Shown here: positions 53,088 through 62,106 of the stretch, piece after piece | Position numbering within the stretch: the stretch's first letter is position 1 | Layout: each line of letters opens with the position of its first letter | Origin: Salegentibacter mishustinae | Lineage (GTDB): Bacteria > Bacteroidota > Bacteroidia > Flavobacteriales > Flavobacteriaceae | DNA: 64,000 nucleotides | Assembly: GCF_002900095.1 (NCBI RefSeq) | Contig: NZ_LLKN01000002.1 | Coordinates: 310,001-374,000, forward strand | Reading direction: 5' to 3' | Notes under the pieces: generated by a model | Told to the model about the DNA's origin: nothing | Databases searched by the model: none | What the model saw: the letters and a program-made list of their open reading frames with translations, nothing else | Translations under genes and position numbers: made by a program

Positions 53088-54673
53088 ATACCAGGCAAAA
53101 AATATTAATTCCAATTCTTCTCGCAACAGCTTGCGCCGCCGGCGTATTGCTTGGCGGAAAATTAGATTTTTCCTCTTCTGACACCCTATTTTCTTCCAAC
53201 CCAAAAAAACAAAAACTCAACCGACTTATAGACTACATAGATTATGAATATGTAGACGATGTGAATACCGATAGTATAGTAGATCTCACAGTAAACAGAA
53301 TCCTCGAAAATCTCGATCCGCATTCGGTATACATTCCTAAGGAAGAATACGCAGGAGTAGTAGAGAATATGCAGGGTGATTTTGTAGGAATTGGGGTTAG
53401 CTTTTATAATGTAAATGATACTGTTGTGGTGATCCAGGCCCTGGAAGGTGGCCCAAGCGAAGAAATAGGAATTCGCGGCGGCGACCGGATCCTTTATGCC
53501 GATGGCACACCTCTTTTCAACAATAATATTAGTAATGATTCTTTAACCAAACACCTTAAAGGAGAAGAAGATTCGCGGGTAACACTTAAGGTAAAAAGAA
53601 AGGGCATTAAAGACCTGCTAACTTTTAAGGTAAGAAGAGGTAGAGTTCCTCTAAAAAGTGTAGATGCCGCGTATATGTTATCGCCAGATGTTGGCTATAT
53701 TAAGGTGAACAGATTTTCTGAAACTACATATAAAGAATTTGAGAAAGCATTGAAGGATCTTAAGGCAAAAGGCGCTAACCAAATTGCTTTAGACCTTAGG
53801 GACAATCCGGGCGGCTACCTTTCTGAAGCTATTAAAATTGTAGATGAATTCCTGGAGGATGAAAAACTAATTCTATATACCAAAAATAAAAGTGGCGCAG
53901 TAGAAGAAACATTTTCAAAACGAAAAGGACTTTTAGAAAATGGCCATCTCTATGTGCTGATTAACGAAAATTCAGCTTCTGCCAGTGAAGTTGTGGCAGG
54001 TGCATTACAGGATAACGATCGCGGTACTATTGTAGGCCGAAGATCTTATGGTAAGGGCCTTGTGCAACGTGAAATGGAATTAGGCGATGGCAGTGCAGTT
54101 AGGTTAACCATTGCCCGTTATTATACCCCTACAGGCCGTTCTATCCAAAAGCCTTACGATAACGGAAACGAAAGCTATTTTAAAGATTATATGCGCCGTT
54201 ACAAAAATGGCGAACTCAACAGTGCCGACAGTATAAATGTAGATGATTCCCTTAGGTACGAAACTCCCGAAGGCAAAGTAGTTTATGGCGGCGGCGGAAT
54301 TATTCCCGATATCTTTATTCCACTTGATAGCGATAATGAAAGGAACAATATTAAACTCCTCTTACACGGCGGTTATATGAGTAGGTTTATCTTTAATGTG
54401 CTGGAAGAAAATCGTAGTTTTTACAACAATGTTAAGCGCGAGAATTTTGAGAGTGAAGTGGTTATTTCAGATGAGATGGTGCGGGATTTTGTTCGTTTTG
54501 TGGCAAGTGCGAATATTAGGCTGAATCTAAATAGTCAAAAAACACTTTTAAAACAATATTTAAAAGCAGTAATCGCCCAGCAGTTATACGGCACTACAGC
54601 TTTTGAGAAATTGATAAATGAAAATGACCCGGCTATTGAGAAAGTGCTTGAATTATCGAAAAAAATTGAATAA
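53084..54673 (+). CDS. S41-family C-terminal processing protease
   Basis: A 529-residue periplasmic serine protease. An N-terminal hydrophobic signal/anchor (about 5-25), a PDZ domain (about 90-175, VGIGVSFYNVNDTVVVI, GIRGGDRILYADG), then the catalytic domain with IALDLRDNPGGYLSEA, NENSASASEVVAGAL (Ser) and RRSYGKGLVQRE (Lys). The C-terminal helical region follows. The start codon is TTG at 53084, overlapping the dCMP deaminase stop (TTGA). Confidence 0.93.
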   Translation: MNTRQKILIPILLATACAAGVLLGGKLDFSSSDTLFSSNPKKQKLNRLIDYIDYEYVDDVNTDSIVDLTVNRILENLDPHSVYIPKEEYAGVVENMQGDFVGIGVSFYNVNDTVVVIQALEGGPSEEIGIRGGDRILYADGTPLFNNNISNDSLTKHLKGEEDSRVTLKVKRKGIKDLLTFKVRRGRVPLKSVDAAYMLSPDVGYIKVNRFSETTYKEFEKALKDLKAKGANQIALDLRDNPGGYLSEAIKIVDEFLEDEKLILYTKNKSGAVEETFSKRKGLLENGHLYVLINENSASASEVVAGALQDNDRGTIVGRRSYGKGLVQREMELGDGSAVRLTIARYYTPTGRSIQKPYDNGNESYFKDYMRRYKNGELNSADSINVDDSLRYETPEGKVVYGGGGIIPDIFIPLDSDNERNNIKLLLHGGYMSRFIFNVLEENRSFYNNVKRENFESEVVISDEMVRDFVRFVASANIRLNLNSQKTLLKQYLKAVIAQQLYGTTAFEKLINENDPAIEKVLELSKKIE

Positions 54674-54682
54674 ATTGCATCC

Positions 54683-54985
54683 GTGAGTGCGTTTCATGAA
54701 AATTTAATAATTTTTCTTACTGTTTCCCCGCTATTTTTCTTCATTGTAGCGGTGAGCTTTAGATTATTGGATAATAGTGCACTACTTTTTTTACAGAAAG
54801 AAATCCTTGTTACTTCCTCTAATGTTTCAGTGAATTGTATTAAAAGTCAGATTAAGATTACTGAGGATAAAGATTTTAGGAATAAATTAAAACTAGCCCT
54901 TCTTTACCGAAGATTACATCGCACCTGCCTAATTTTAATGGTTTTCTCTGTGCCCTTAATGGTAACGGGTTACTATATGCTATAG
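54683..54985 (+). CDS. small two-helix membrane protein
   Basis: A 100-residue protein with GTG start, a hydrophobic helix at about 8-30 and another at about 80-98, with a charged helical linker containing ALLYRRLHRTCL. It may relate to the DUF2721 type, but this is weak. It follows the S41 protease by 9 bases and so is probably co-transcribed. Function unknown. Confidence 0.6.
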   Translation: MSAFHENLIIFLTVSPLFFFIVAVSFRLLDNSALLFLQKEILVTSSNVSVNCIKSQIKITEDKDFRNKLKLALLYRRLHRTCLILMVFSVPLMVTGYYML

Positions 54986-55585
54986 TAATTTATCATGTAC
55001 TTTAGTGTGTTCCCCGGTCCATAAACTCAAGATATCTGTAGCCACACTAGCGCCACTTCCGCAGGCAATAGCGAATTGGCTTCTCCAACCGGCAAGACTA
55101 CCGGCAACATAAATACCCGGCTTCACCAAATGATCTTTGTTTTTCAGCTGAATACGCTCTTTAGAAACTTTCGCTTTTTGATGCGGAATCACTTCGTTTT
55201 CTAAGCCTTCTATTCTAAAAGGACTGTTATAACCGGTGGCTATTACTACAATTTCAGTTTCGTAGCTATTTTTATTGGTAACTACTCTGAAACCTTCGTC
55301 TAACTGAATAATCTCCTTAACTTTCTCTTTACCTATTTGCTCGATCTCAGGATATTGTTCTTCTAAATGCAACACACCTTCTTCCAAAATCTGCTTACCC
55401 GTAGTGCCCGGCACCACACCCAACGCATTATTAAGAAGCGCCGAGCTTAGGTGGGAAGCTTTTTGATGCATAATAATCCCTACCTTCTTATTAGAAACTA
55501 CGTTTTTCTGAATAGCAGAACCCAAAATAAGCGCGCAAGACATTCCGGCAGCACCACCTCCTATAATGAGAACGTTGAATTTCAT
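54980..55585 (-). CDS. short FAD-dependent oxidoreductase (thioredoxin reductase-like)
   Basis: A 201-residue flavoprotein. N-terminal dinucleotide-binding motif VLIIGGGAAGMSCALILG, a middle ATG motif (VVIATGYNSPF), and a C-terminal FAD motif GIYVAGSLAGWRSQFAIACGSG. It lacks the NADPH-binding domain and the CxxC of true thioredoxin reductases (about 310 aa), so it belongs to the small, single-domain class. It is convergent with the small membrane protein, overlapping by 6 bases. Confidence 0.82.
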   Translation of the reverse strand: MKFNVLIIGGGAAGMSCALILGSAIQKNVVSNKKVGIIMHQKASHLSSALLNNALGVVPGTTGKQILEEGVLHLEEQYPEIEQIGKEKVKEIIQLDEGFRVVTNKNSYETEIVVIATGYNSPFRIEGLENEVIPHQKAKVSKERIQLKNKDHLVKPGIYVAGSLAGWRSQFAIACGSGASVATDILSLWTGEHTKVHDKLL

Positions 55586-55586
55586 T

Positions 55587-55784
55587 TTAAGAATTATGCT
55601 TTTCGGCTATACTTCTTGAGGTTAATAAAATTCCCATAAGTATTATAAGACAAAGACCTCCAACTATTACAATCACAGCAGTACCGCTATCGCCTTTTAA
55701 AAGCGCATCAAAATTCAAAACGGTTGTACTGTAGCCAATAATAACTAAGGCTAAAAAAATTACGGTATAAATAAATAACTTCAT
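55587..55784 (-). CDS. small membrane protein (two helices)
   Basis: A 65-residue protein with hydrophobic helices at about 2-22 and 36-56. It lies between the flavoprotein gene (1-base gap) and marC (4-base overlap), which supports translation in one operon. No family is recognised. Confidence 0.65.
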   Translation of the reverse strand: MKLFIYTVIFLALVIIGYSTTVLNFDALLKGDSGTAVIVIVGGLCLIILMGILLTSRSIAEKHNS

Positions 55785-56362
55785 GTAAATAAACTCTGAA
55801 TATTAGTAGCAAATAATTTCACGGCAATAGCAAGCAAAATTACACCAAATACTTTCCTAATAACGCTAATGCCCTGGCTTCCTAAAACCTTCTCAATTTT
55901 ATTGGAAGATTTTAATACCATATACACAAAGATAATATTGATTAGTATAGCTACAATAATATTTATTGCTTCATATTCTGCCTGTAGCGATACTAGCGTA
56001 GTAAGTGTACCAGCACCGGCAATTAATGGGAACGCAAGCGGAACAATAGAAGCAGTTTCGGGCTCATCGTCTTTGTATAATGTAATTCCTAAAATCATTT
56101 CTAAAGCCAGGAAAAACAAGATAAATGCACCGGCTACCGCGAACGAATTTACATCTATCCCAATAAGATTTAAGATCTCCTTTCCTACAAATAGAAAAAC
56201 AATCATAATAATCCCGGCGACTACCGAAGCCTTTTCACTTTGAATATGCCCAACCTTTTTACGCAGGTCTATAATAATTGGGATATTTCCAATAATATCA
56301 ATTACCGCGAAAAGAATCATTCCGGCAGTAAAAATCTGTTTTGCGTTAAGTAATTCCCACAT
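55781..56362 (-). CDS. MarC-family membrane protein
   Basis: A 193-residue, six-helix integral membrane protein with FAVIDIIGNIPIIIDL, VDVNS-like segment IDVNSFAVAGAFILF, and PLAFPLIAGAGTLTTLVSL, all typical of the MarC family. Despite the name, its members are not clearly tied to drug resistance. First gene of a three-gene minus-strand operon. Confidence 0.9.
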   Translation of the reverse strand: MWELLNAKQIFTAGMILFAVIDIIGNIPIIIDLRKKVGHIQSEKASVVAGIIMIVFLFVGKEILNLIGIDVNSFAVAGAFILFFLALEMILGITLYKDDEPETASIVPLAFPLIAGAGTLTTLVSLQAEYEAINIIVAILINIIFVYMVLKSSNKIEKVLGSQGISVIRKVFGVILLAIAVKLFATNIQSLFT

Positions 56363-56484
56363 AGCTCCACTTTTAAAAAATTTTGCGCAAAAGTAATTTT
56401 TAAAAACAGAGTGTCAAGCAATTAGCAAGTAAAATTTTTATTAAAATTGAGCCAATTTTTTTTCAGTAAAAATGCTGATAAAAC

Positions 56485-56492
56485 TATATTTG
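56485..56492 (+). promoter_or_regulatory. TAnnTTTG -7 element upstream of the DUF3109 gene
   Basis: TATATTTG ends 4 bases before the start codon, so the message would be leaderless or nearly so if this element is used. Confidence 0.4.
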
Positions 56493-56496
56493 CCAC

Positions 56497-57060
56497 ATGT
56501 TTCAAATAGGAAAAACCATAGTTTCAGAAGAGATCTTAACCAAAGATTTTGTGTGTAACCTTTCAGCCTGTAAAGGTGCGTGCTGTGTAGACGGTGATGC
56601 CGGCGCCCCGGTAACGCCAGAAGAAAGGCAAATTCTAGACGATATCTATCCAAAAGTAAAACCTTATTTACGCCAAAAAGGAATAGATGCTATAGAGCAA
56701 CAAGGTACCTATATCACTACCGATCTTGATGAGATCGAAACTCCACTTATAGATGGAGCAGATTGCGCTTACGTAACTTTTGATGAAAAAGGTACCGCGC
56801 TTTGCGCAATTGAAGAAGCTTACAACCAGGGAGAAATCGATTTTAAAAAACCCATCTCCTGTCACTTATACCCAGTTCGCATTCAGGAATATTCAGAATT
56901 TGCTGCAGTAAATTATCACAAATGGCAAATTTGTGACGATGCTTGTAGCCTGGGCGCAGAGCTTCAGGTGCCGGTTTATAAATTCACCAAAGATGCACTT
57001 ATCAGGAAATTTGGCGAAGATTGGTATAATCAATTAGAAGAAGCCGCTAAGGAACTGTAA
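56497..57060 (+). CDS. DUF3109 family cysteine-rich protein
   Basis: A 187-residue protein with FVCNLSACKGACCVDGDAGA near the N-terminus, then DCAYVTF, ALCAIEEAY, ISCHLYPVR and QICDDAC. The many conserved Cys suggest metal or iron-sulfur binding, as in the related YkgJ-type zinc/iron-chelating proteins. Function unknown. Full length for the family. Confidence 0.88.
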   Translation: MFQIGKTIVSEEILTKDFVCNLSACKGACCVDGDAGAPVTPEERQILDDIYPKVKPYLRQKGIDAIEQQGTYITTDLDEIETPLIDGADCAYVTFDEKGTALCAIEEAYNQGEIDFKKPISCHLYPVRIQEYSEFAAVNYHKWQICDDACSLGAELQVPVYKFTKDALIRKFGEDWYNQLEEAAKEL

Positions 57061-57271
57061 GTCTGCCAGACAATTTTTATATTATTGATTTTCAGAATAG
57101 TATTTTTAATATTCTGAAATATTTTGTACCTTAAAATTTCAATTTATTGCTCCAAAAAGCCGGAAAATCCTCAAGCCGGTAGCTAAAACGCCCCCTACAT
57201 TTTTTAATTAATTCTGCCCCAACCTGTAATCTTAGGGTTTACAGTTTATTTATAATCTAAAATTCGAAATT

Positions 57272-58096
57272 ATGAAAAAGCTAATCTTGTTGGGATTCTC
57301 GCTTCTATTCTGTATTACCACTATGGAAGCACAATTTCTCAAAAAATTAAAAGAAAAAGTAGAGAAAAAGGTTGAACACGCGGTAACCGAAAATATTTCA
57401 AACAAAGCTGCTCGTGAAGCTGATAAATCCCTCAATAAAATGTGGGATACCAAGCTAAAAAACAGCCCGATTCCTATGGGTGCTAATAGAGTAGATATTA
57501 GCGAAGTCCCACAGTCTTATGATTTTAATTGGGAATACCAGTTAAATATGGAAACCAAAGACGGGAATATAGATATGACATACCTTCTAAAAGAAGACGC
57601 TCCTTATTTCGGGATGCGAATGCCTCAAGCCGAAGGTATGTTTATGGTTCTCGATATGAATAATAAGCTTAGTATAATGTATTTCTCTTCTGGAGAAAAT
57701 AACTTTATAACTGCCAGTAAGATAGATGATCTTATGAGTAGCGAAGAGGAAACCAATCCTTATAAGGACACAGAATTAAAGAAGATTGGCACCAAAACTA
57801 TTCTGGGTTATGAATGCCAGGGTTACGAAGCCGAAACCGAAGAACATAAGTTCACTTTCTATCTTACCCAGGAGGCACCAATTAGTTTTGCTAATATGTA
57901 TAGTGCCGAAAAAAGTAACATTCCAAAAGGCTGGAATGCCAACTGGCTGGAAGAAGGAGATGCCCTGATGATGGAAATGCAAATGGTAGACAAAAAGAAT
58001 GCTAACCGCAATGCGAATATGCGCTGTACCAGCCTGGAGAAAAAATCTTTCTCAATAAATAAAGATAACTATGCTTCTTTGGGTGCATCTAAGTAA
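57272..58096 (+). CDS. DUF4412-like secreted protein
   Basis: A 274-residue protein with signal peptide (MKKLILLGFSLLFCITTMEAQ), a charged helical stretch (KKLKEKVEKKVEHAV), then a beta-rich region with YDFNWEYQLNMETKDG, and KIGTKTILGYECQGYEAETE, the pattern of DUF4412. Probably an envelope protein. It heads a close group of three genes (gaps of 12 and 4 bases). Confidence 0.8.
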   Translation: MKKLILLGFSLLFCITTMEAQFLKKLKEKVEKKVEHAVTENISNKAAREADKSLNKMWDTKLKNSPIPMGANRVDISEVPQSYDFNWEYQLNMETKDGNIDMTYLLKEDAPYFGMRMPQAEGMFMVLDMNNKLSIMYFSSGENNFITASKIDDLMSSEEETNPYKDTELKKIGTKTILGYECQGYEAETEEHKFTFYLTQEAPISFANMYSAEKSNIPKGWNANWLEEGDALMMEMQMVDKKNANRNANMRCTSLEKKSFSINKDNYASLGASK

Positions 58097-58108
58097 TAAG
58101 TAAAGATC

Positions 58109-58462
58109 ATGGAAGATTCAAACACACATAGCAACGAGGCTAAAAGCACGTTCGATCCTAAAACTATAGCCATTATTGCTTACTTAACCGTAATTGGCCT
58201 GGTAGTGGCTTTTGTATTAAACAATGAGAAAAAAGATGAATTTGCAGCCTTTCACATAAAACAATCTCTTGGATTAGTAATAATTAGCCTGGGTCTTTTT
58301 ATTATAGGCATGATTCCTATTTTAGGTTGGATCTTAAGCTTCCTTGGATCAATCTTCCTATTGTATTTATGGATTATGGGATTAATTAATGCCATCAACC
58401 ATAAAACGAAATCGGTTCCAATCCTTGGGCATCAGTTTGAAAAATGGTTCGCAAATATTTAA
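58109..58462 (+). CDS. DUF4870-like small membrane protein
   Basis: A 117-residue membrane protein with three helices, FAAFHIKQSLGLVIISL being the family's typical conserved segment, then GMIPILGWILSFLGSIFLLY. Function unknown. Between DUF4412 and a secreted protein. Confidence 0.8.
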   Translation: MEDSNTHSNEAKSTFDPKTIAIIAYLTVIGLVVAFVLNNEKKDEFAAFHIKQSLGLVIISLGLFIIGMIPILGWILSFLGSIFLLYLWIMGLINAINHKTKSVPILGHQFEKWFANI

Positions 58463-58466
58463 AGCA

Positions 58467-59204
58467 ATGAAACCAACTAAGATAATCTTAATCGTTTGTT
58501 TGCTTTTCGGTTTTAATGTCCAATCTCAAGATCTAATCGAAGCCCGTTTAGATAATTGGGAACACGGAACAGTAGATTTGGGAATTATTGATTTTATTAC
58601 AGGAGAAGCCCAAAAATTTGGTAGTATTGATGAAGATGGTATCATAGAAATTAAACTTGAGACTAATTTTCTTCAAAAAATGAAAGATCAAATGGAGAAG
58701 GAACAGGAAAAGGCACCAAAAGGCTGGAAGGCTTCACTTAAGAACGTTTCAGGCACCTTTAACTGTTTTTCAGATGATCTTACTTACACAAATGAAGAAG
58801 CCAATTTAAGCAGTCTGCCAAAACTGCTTGTTGTGTATAGGGATAAGAAAGAAGTTTTAGGAGAGCTCATGGCTGCCTTTAACCAGCAGGTGGCCAATTA
58901 CTTCTTTTCTTATGGCGATTTAAATTGCGAAACCGGCAAGTATTTAGAATGGACTTATTTAGACGAACCCGCTAAGGTAGAAGGCACTTGCAGCACCACA
59001 AACTTTACCCAAATCCAGGATGAAAGTTTTGAGGCTACCAGGGATTATTCATTAGATTTGAAAGAAGGATGGAATCTTATAGAATATCAAATTACCGAGG
59101 TTTTTGAAGGAGCGGATGGGAAAGTACAACCAAAGACAACAAAAATTCAAAGTATAGAAAATATCCCTTCAGATATAAACTGGTATTTCTTACAAGAGCA
59201 ATAA
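58467..59204 (+). CDS. secreted protein of unknown function
   Basis: A 245-residue protein from the ATG at 58467, chosen because it gives a clear signal peptide (MKPTKIILIVCLLFGFNVQSQ). A longer frame from 58389 would overlap the previous gene and hide the signal. The mature part is mixed and acidic. A segment KEGWNLIEYQITEVFEGADG precedes the C-terminus. No family recognised. Confidence 0.7.
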   Translation: MKPTKIILIVCLLFGFNVQSQDLIEARLDNWEHGTVDLGIIDFITGEAQKFGSIDEDGIIEIKLETNFLQKMKDQMEKEQEKAPKGWKASLKNVSGTFNCFSDDLTYTNEEANLSSLPKLLVVYRDKKEVLGELMAAFNQQVANYFFSYGDLNCETGKYLEWTYLDEPAKVEGTCSTTNFTQIQDESFEATRDYSLDLKEGWNLIEYQITEVFEGADGKVQPKTTKIQSIENIPSDINWYFLQEQ

Positions 59205-59438
59205 TATTTCCCTTACTGGTGCTATTTTGAAATGCGTCTAAAGACTTAGTTTGATATTTTCAACATCCGCAATTCCAGAATATCGATGAACGGCAAAAAA
59301 ATAGGTTCAATGCACTAGTTTCAAGTATTTTATGTTGAAAACTTTGTTGAAATTTATTCCTATGATATTAAATAAACAATAATATTTTTTGATATTTGTT
59401 AGGGATTTTTTACTTAAATATCAATAATATCGTTTTTT

Positions 59439-60365
59439 ATGAATAGACAGGAACCCAGGCTTCGGGATAACAAGGATAGATTTGTAATATTTCCTGTTAA
59501 ACACAACGATATTTGGGATGCTTATAAAGCCATTGAAGCTAATTTTTGGACTTCCGCAGACGTAAATATCAATAAAGATCTAGAGAATTGGAAGGACCTA
59601 AATGAAGAAAAACGATTGTTCCTACACAAGGTAATTGGGTTAATTTTACATTCAGAACATAATTTGAATGGAAAAAGCACCAGGCAACTTGGCAAAAACA
59701 TCAAGCTTCCTGAGGCGAAGTCTTTTTTCGACTTACAATCGGTTATGGAAAATACCCATACAGAAACTTATGGTATTTTTTTAAACTCCTTTTTAAATTC
59801 CACAGAACAAGAACAAATATTTAAGGAAATCGAAGCTTTCCCTGCCACTGCAGCAAGAGAAGAATGGATTAAAAAATGGACCAATAGCGCCTCTTTCGCC
59901 AAAAAATTAGTTGCTGTTGCAACTGCAAAAAGTATTTTTTCTTATTCTAGTTTTGCAACTATTTTCTGGGTTAAAAACTGCGGGTTACTGCCCGGATTAA
60001 GCTATACCTACGAAATGATTTATCGCGATAAAGCGCTACACCGCGATTTTGTCACGCATTTATTTAGAGATCACTTATTAGAAGATATTTCAGATAAAAA
60101 AGTTCAGCAAATTATTGGTGAAGCCGTGGCTATTGAAAAAGAGGTTATTTTTAATTTCCTGCCTTTAGAATTAATTGGCTTAACTGCGAAAGCTTTAAAC
60201 GAATACCTGGATTATGAAAGTAACAGGCTGTTCACAGATCTAATGATGAATCGAAGCATAGAAGAAGAAAGCTTGAATAAGGAAACACTCCTGGAGCAAA
60301 GAGCACAAAAACTTTCTAAAAATACAAACAATACCTCTAATAAGATCAGTAAGAAAACTGATTAG
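59439..60365 (+). CDS. ribonucleotide reductase R2-like protein with altered metal site
   Basis: A 308-residue full-length relative of class I R2 subunits: RFVIFPVKHNDIW, NFWTSADVNINKD, MENTHTETYGIF, FATIFWVKNCGLLPGL and IYRDKALHRDF. By motif alignment, Glu104, His107, His201 and the radical Tyr111 remain. Three carboxylate ligands are changed: Asn43 (normally Asp), Lys164 (Glu) and Lys198 (Glu). The C-terminal tail lacks the usual NFFEKRVxEYQ Tyr segment. It therefore is not a normal di-metal R2. It could be a metal-free radical subunit, a regulator, or a storage-like paralogue. A dGTPase gene follows. No R1 gene is nearby. Confidence 0.82.
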   Translation: MNRQEPRLRDNKDRFVIFPVKHNDIWDAYKAIEANFWTSADVNINKDLENWKDLNEEKRLFLHKVIGLILHSEHNLNGKSTRQLGKNIKLPEAKSFFDLQSVMENTHTETYGIFLNSFLNSTEQEQIFKEIEAFPATAAREEWIKKWTNSASFAKKLVAVATAKSIFSYSSFATIFWVKNCGLLPGLSYTYEMIYRDKALHRDFVTHLFRDHLLEDISDKKVQQIIGEAVAIEKEVIFNFLPLELIGLTAKALNEYLDYESNRLFTDLMMNRSIEEESLNKETLLEQRAQKLSKNTNNTSNKISKKTD

Positions 60366-60375
60366 TAAACTACTT

Positions 60376-60476
60376 ATGAGCAAGTTCAGGATGCATTCTT
60401 AGAAATAATATTTTTCACCTGGGACTTCCCGATGCTTCTAAACAGAGTAATGAATCTCGATTATCGAGTAAAACTG
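60376..60476 (+). repeat. intergenic repeat, copy 2
   Basis: Related to 52518-52624: GAGCAAGTTCA, TCCCGATGCTTC, AATCTCGATTATCGAGTAAAA. Both copies lie between plus-strand genes. Confidence 0.6.
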
Positions 60477-60665
60477 AAACGAGCGCTATATTCCCCAATG
60501 TAGCGCAGTTTCAGTTTTTATTAGCAATCAGCTTAAATACCTTTTTTCTATTCCTTCTTTAGAAAAGTTTACTTTCAGCAAAAAAGCATCATTTAGCTTA
60601 TATTCTTAAGGCTTTTTCTATTTTTGAAGTGCTAATTATACTTCGGCACTAAATTGGATAAAATT

Positions 60666-62015
60666 ATGATGAATTGGGAGCAGCTCCTTTCTTTAAAACG
60701 TTTTGGAGACACAAATAAAAGGCTGAGAAAAGAACAAAACGAAACCCGTTTGGGTTTTGAAGTAGATTACGATCGTATTATTTTCTCTTCAGCTTTTAGA
60801 AGTTTACAGGACAAAACACAGGTGATCCCACTTTCAAAAACCGATTTTGTACATACCCGGTTAACACATAGCCTGGAAGTTTCTGTAGTAGGCAGATCTT
60901 TAGGCAGGCTTGCAGGGCAGAAAATCCTGGAAAAGCATCCACAACTGGAAAAAACCCACGCTTATAAAATGAATGATTTTGGTGCTATTGTAGCTGCTGC
61001 TGCACTTGCACACGATATTGGGAATCCTCCTTTTGGGCATTCGGGAGAAAAGGCGATTGGAGAATATTTTAGCCATGGAAACGGAAAACGTTTTAAAGAC
61101 GAACTTTCGGCAAAAGAGTACCAGGATCTTGTGAAATTTGAAGGGAATGCCAATGGTTTTAAAATTCTAACCCAGAATAAACCCGGAATTTCTGGTGGAC
61201 TTCGGCTTTCTTACGCTACCCTGGGTGCTTTTATTAAGTATCCAAAGGAATCACTTCCGCATAAACCCACAACTAATATCGCCGATAAAAAATTCGGGTT
61301 TTTCCAAACCGAAAAGGAAATCTTTGAAGAGGTAGCTACAGAACTTGGCCTTCTAAAAACCGGTAAAAATGGAGATATAAGTTATTACCGACACCCGTTA
61401 GCATTTTTAGTAGAAGCTGCAGATGATATTTGTTATACTATAATTGACTTTGAGGACGGAATAAACCTTGGGCTAATAGATGAAGATTATGCGCTGGAGT
61501 ATCTTATAAAATTGGTTAAAGACAATATAAACACCAGTAAATATAATAGCCTTACCAATACGGCCGATAGATTGAGCTACCTAAGAGCTTTAGCAATAAA
61601 CACTTTAATCACCGAGGCGGTAGAGACCTTCCTGGAAAACGAAGATTCAATTCTGGCAGGTAATTTTCACCACGGCTTATTAGATAAAAGCAAGTATGAA
61701 GCCCAAATAGACGATATTATTAAAATTAGTATTGAGAAGATCTACCAGAGCGAGGAAGTGATTAGCAAAGAAATTGCAGGTTATAAGATGCTTTCACACC
61801 TATTAGATACTTATACTGAAGCTTTACTTCCAGAAGAGGATCAGTACGACTCTAATTTTAATCAATTAGTATTAAAATCGGTTCCAAACCTGGCGGGGCT
61901 TCAGGAAAAGTCTGGTGTTTATAAGCGTTTATTGGAAATCTGTTCCCATACCGCTTCATTAACCGATGGTTTTACCGTAGCTTCTTTTGAAAAATATAAA
62001 GGGATTAAATTATAA
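60666..62015 (+). CDS. dgt: deoxyguanosinetriphosphate triphosphohydrolase
   Basis: Hydrolyses dGTP (and often other dNTPs) to the nucleoside and triphosphate. HD-domain motifs: VHTRLTHSLEVSVVGRSLG (first metal His), ALAHDIGNPPFGHSGE (HD), and FLVEAADDICYTIIDFEDG (final Asp). Bacteroidota dGTPases have this length of about 450 aa. I chose the ATG at 60666. A TTG at 60654 would add four residues. Its neighbour upstream is the R2-like gene, so both genes concern dNTP pools. Confidence 0.93.
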   Translation: MMNWEQLLSLKRFGDTNKRLRKEQNETRLGFEVDYDRIIFSSAFRSLQDKTQVIPLSKTDFVHTRLTHSLEVSVVGRSLGRLAGQKILEKHPQLEKTHAYKMNDFGAIVAAAALAHDIGNPPFGHSGEKAIGEYFSHGNGKRFKDELSAKEYQDLVKFEGNANGFKILTQNKPGISGGLRLSYATLGAFIKYPKESLPHKPTTNIADKKFGFFQTEKEIFEEVATELGLLKTGKNGDISYYRHPLAFLVEAADDICYTIIDFEDGINLGLIDEDYALEYLIKLVKDNINTSKYNSLTNTADRLSYLRALAINTLITEAVETFLENEDSILAGNFHHGLLDKSKYEAQIDDIIKISIEKIYQSEEVISKEIAGYKMLSHLLDTYTEALLPEEDQYDSNFNQLVLKSVPNLAGLQEKSGVYKRLLEICSHTASLTDGFTVASFEKYKGIKL

Positions 62016-62081
62016 GAAACTTTCCCTTGAAAAGAATGTCTTTGAGGCACTTCACATAAATTTTAATATCTTGATAAGAGA

Positions 62082-62104
62082 ATGCCGGCTTAGGCAGCCG
62101 GCAT
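62082..62104. terminator. bidirectional hairpin between dgt and the DUF3078 gene
   Basis: Arms ATGCCGGCT and AGCCGGCAT with a 5-nt loop lie between convergent genes. T tracts on either side are short (CTTTAAAATT on the plus strand), so strength is moderate. Confidence 0.6.
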
Positions 62105-62106
62105 CT

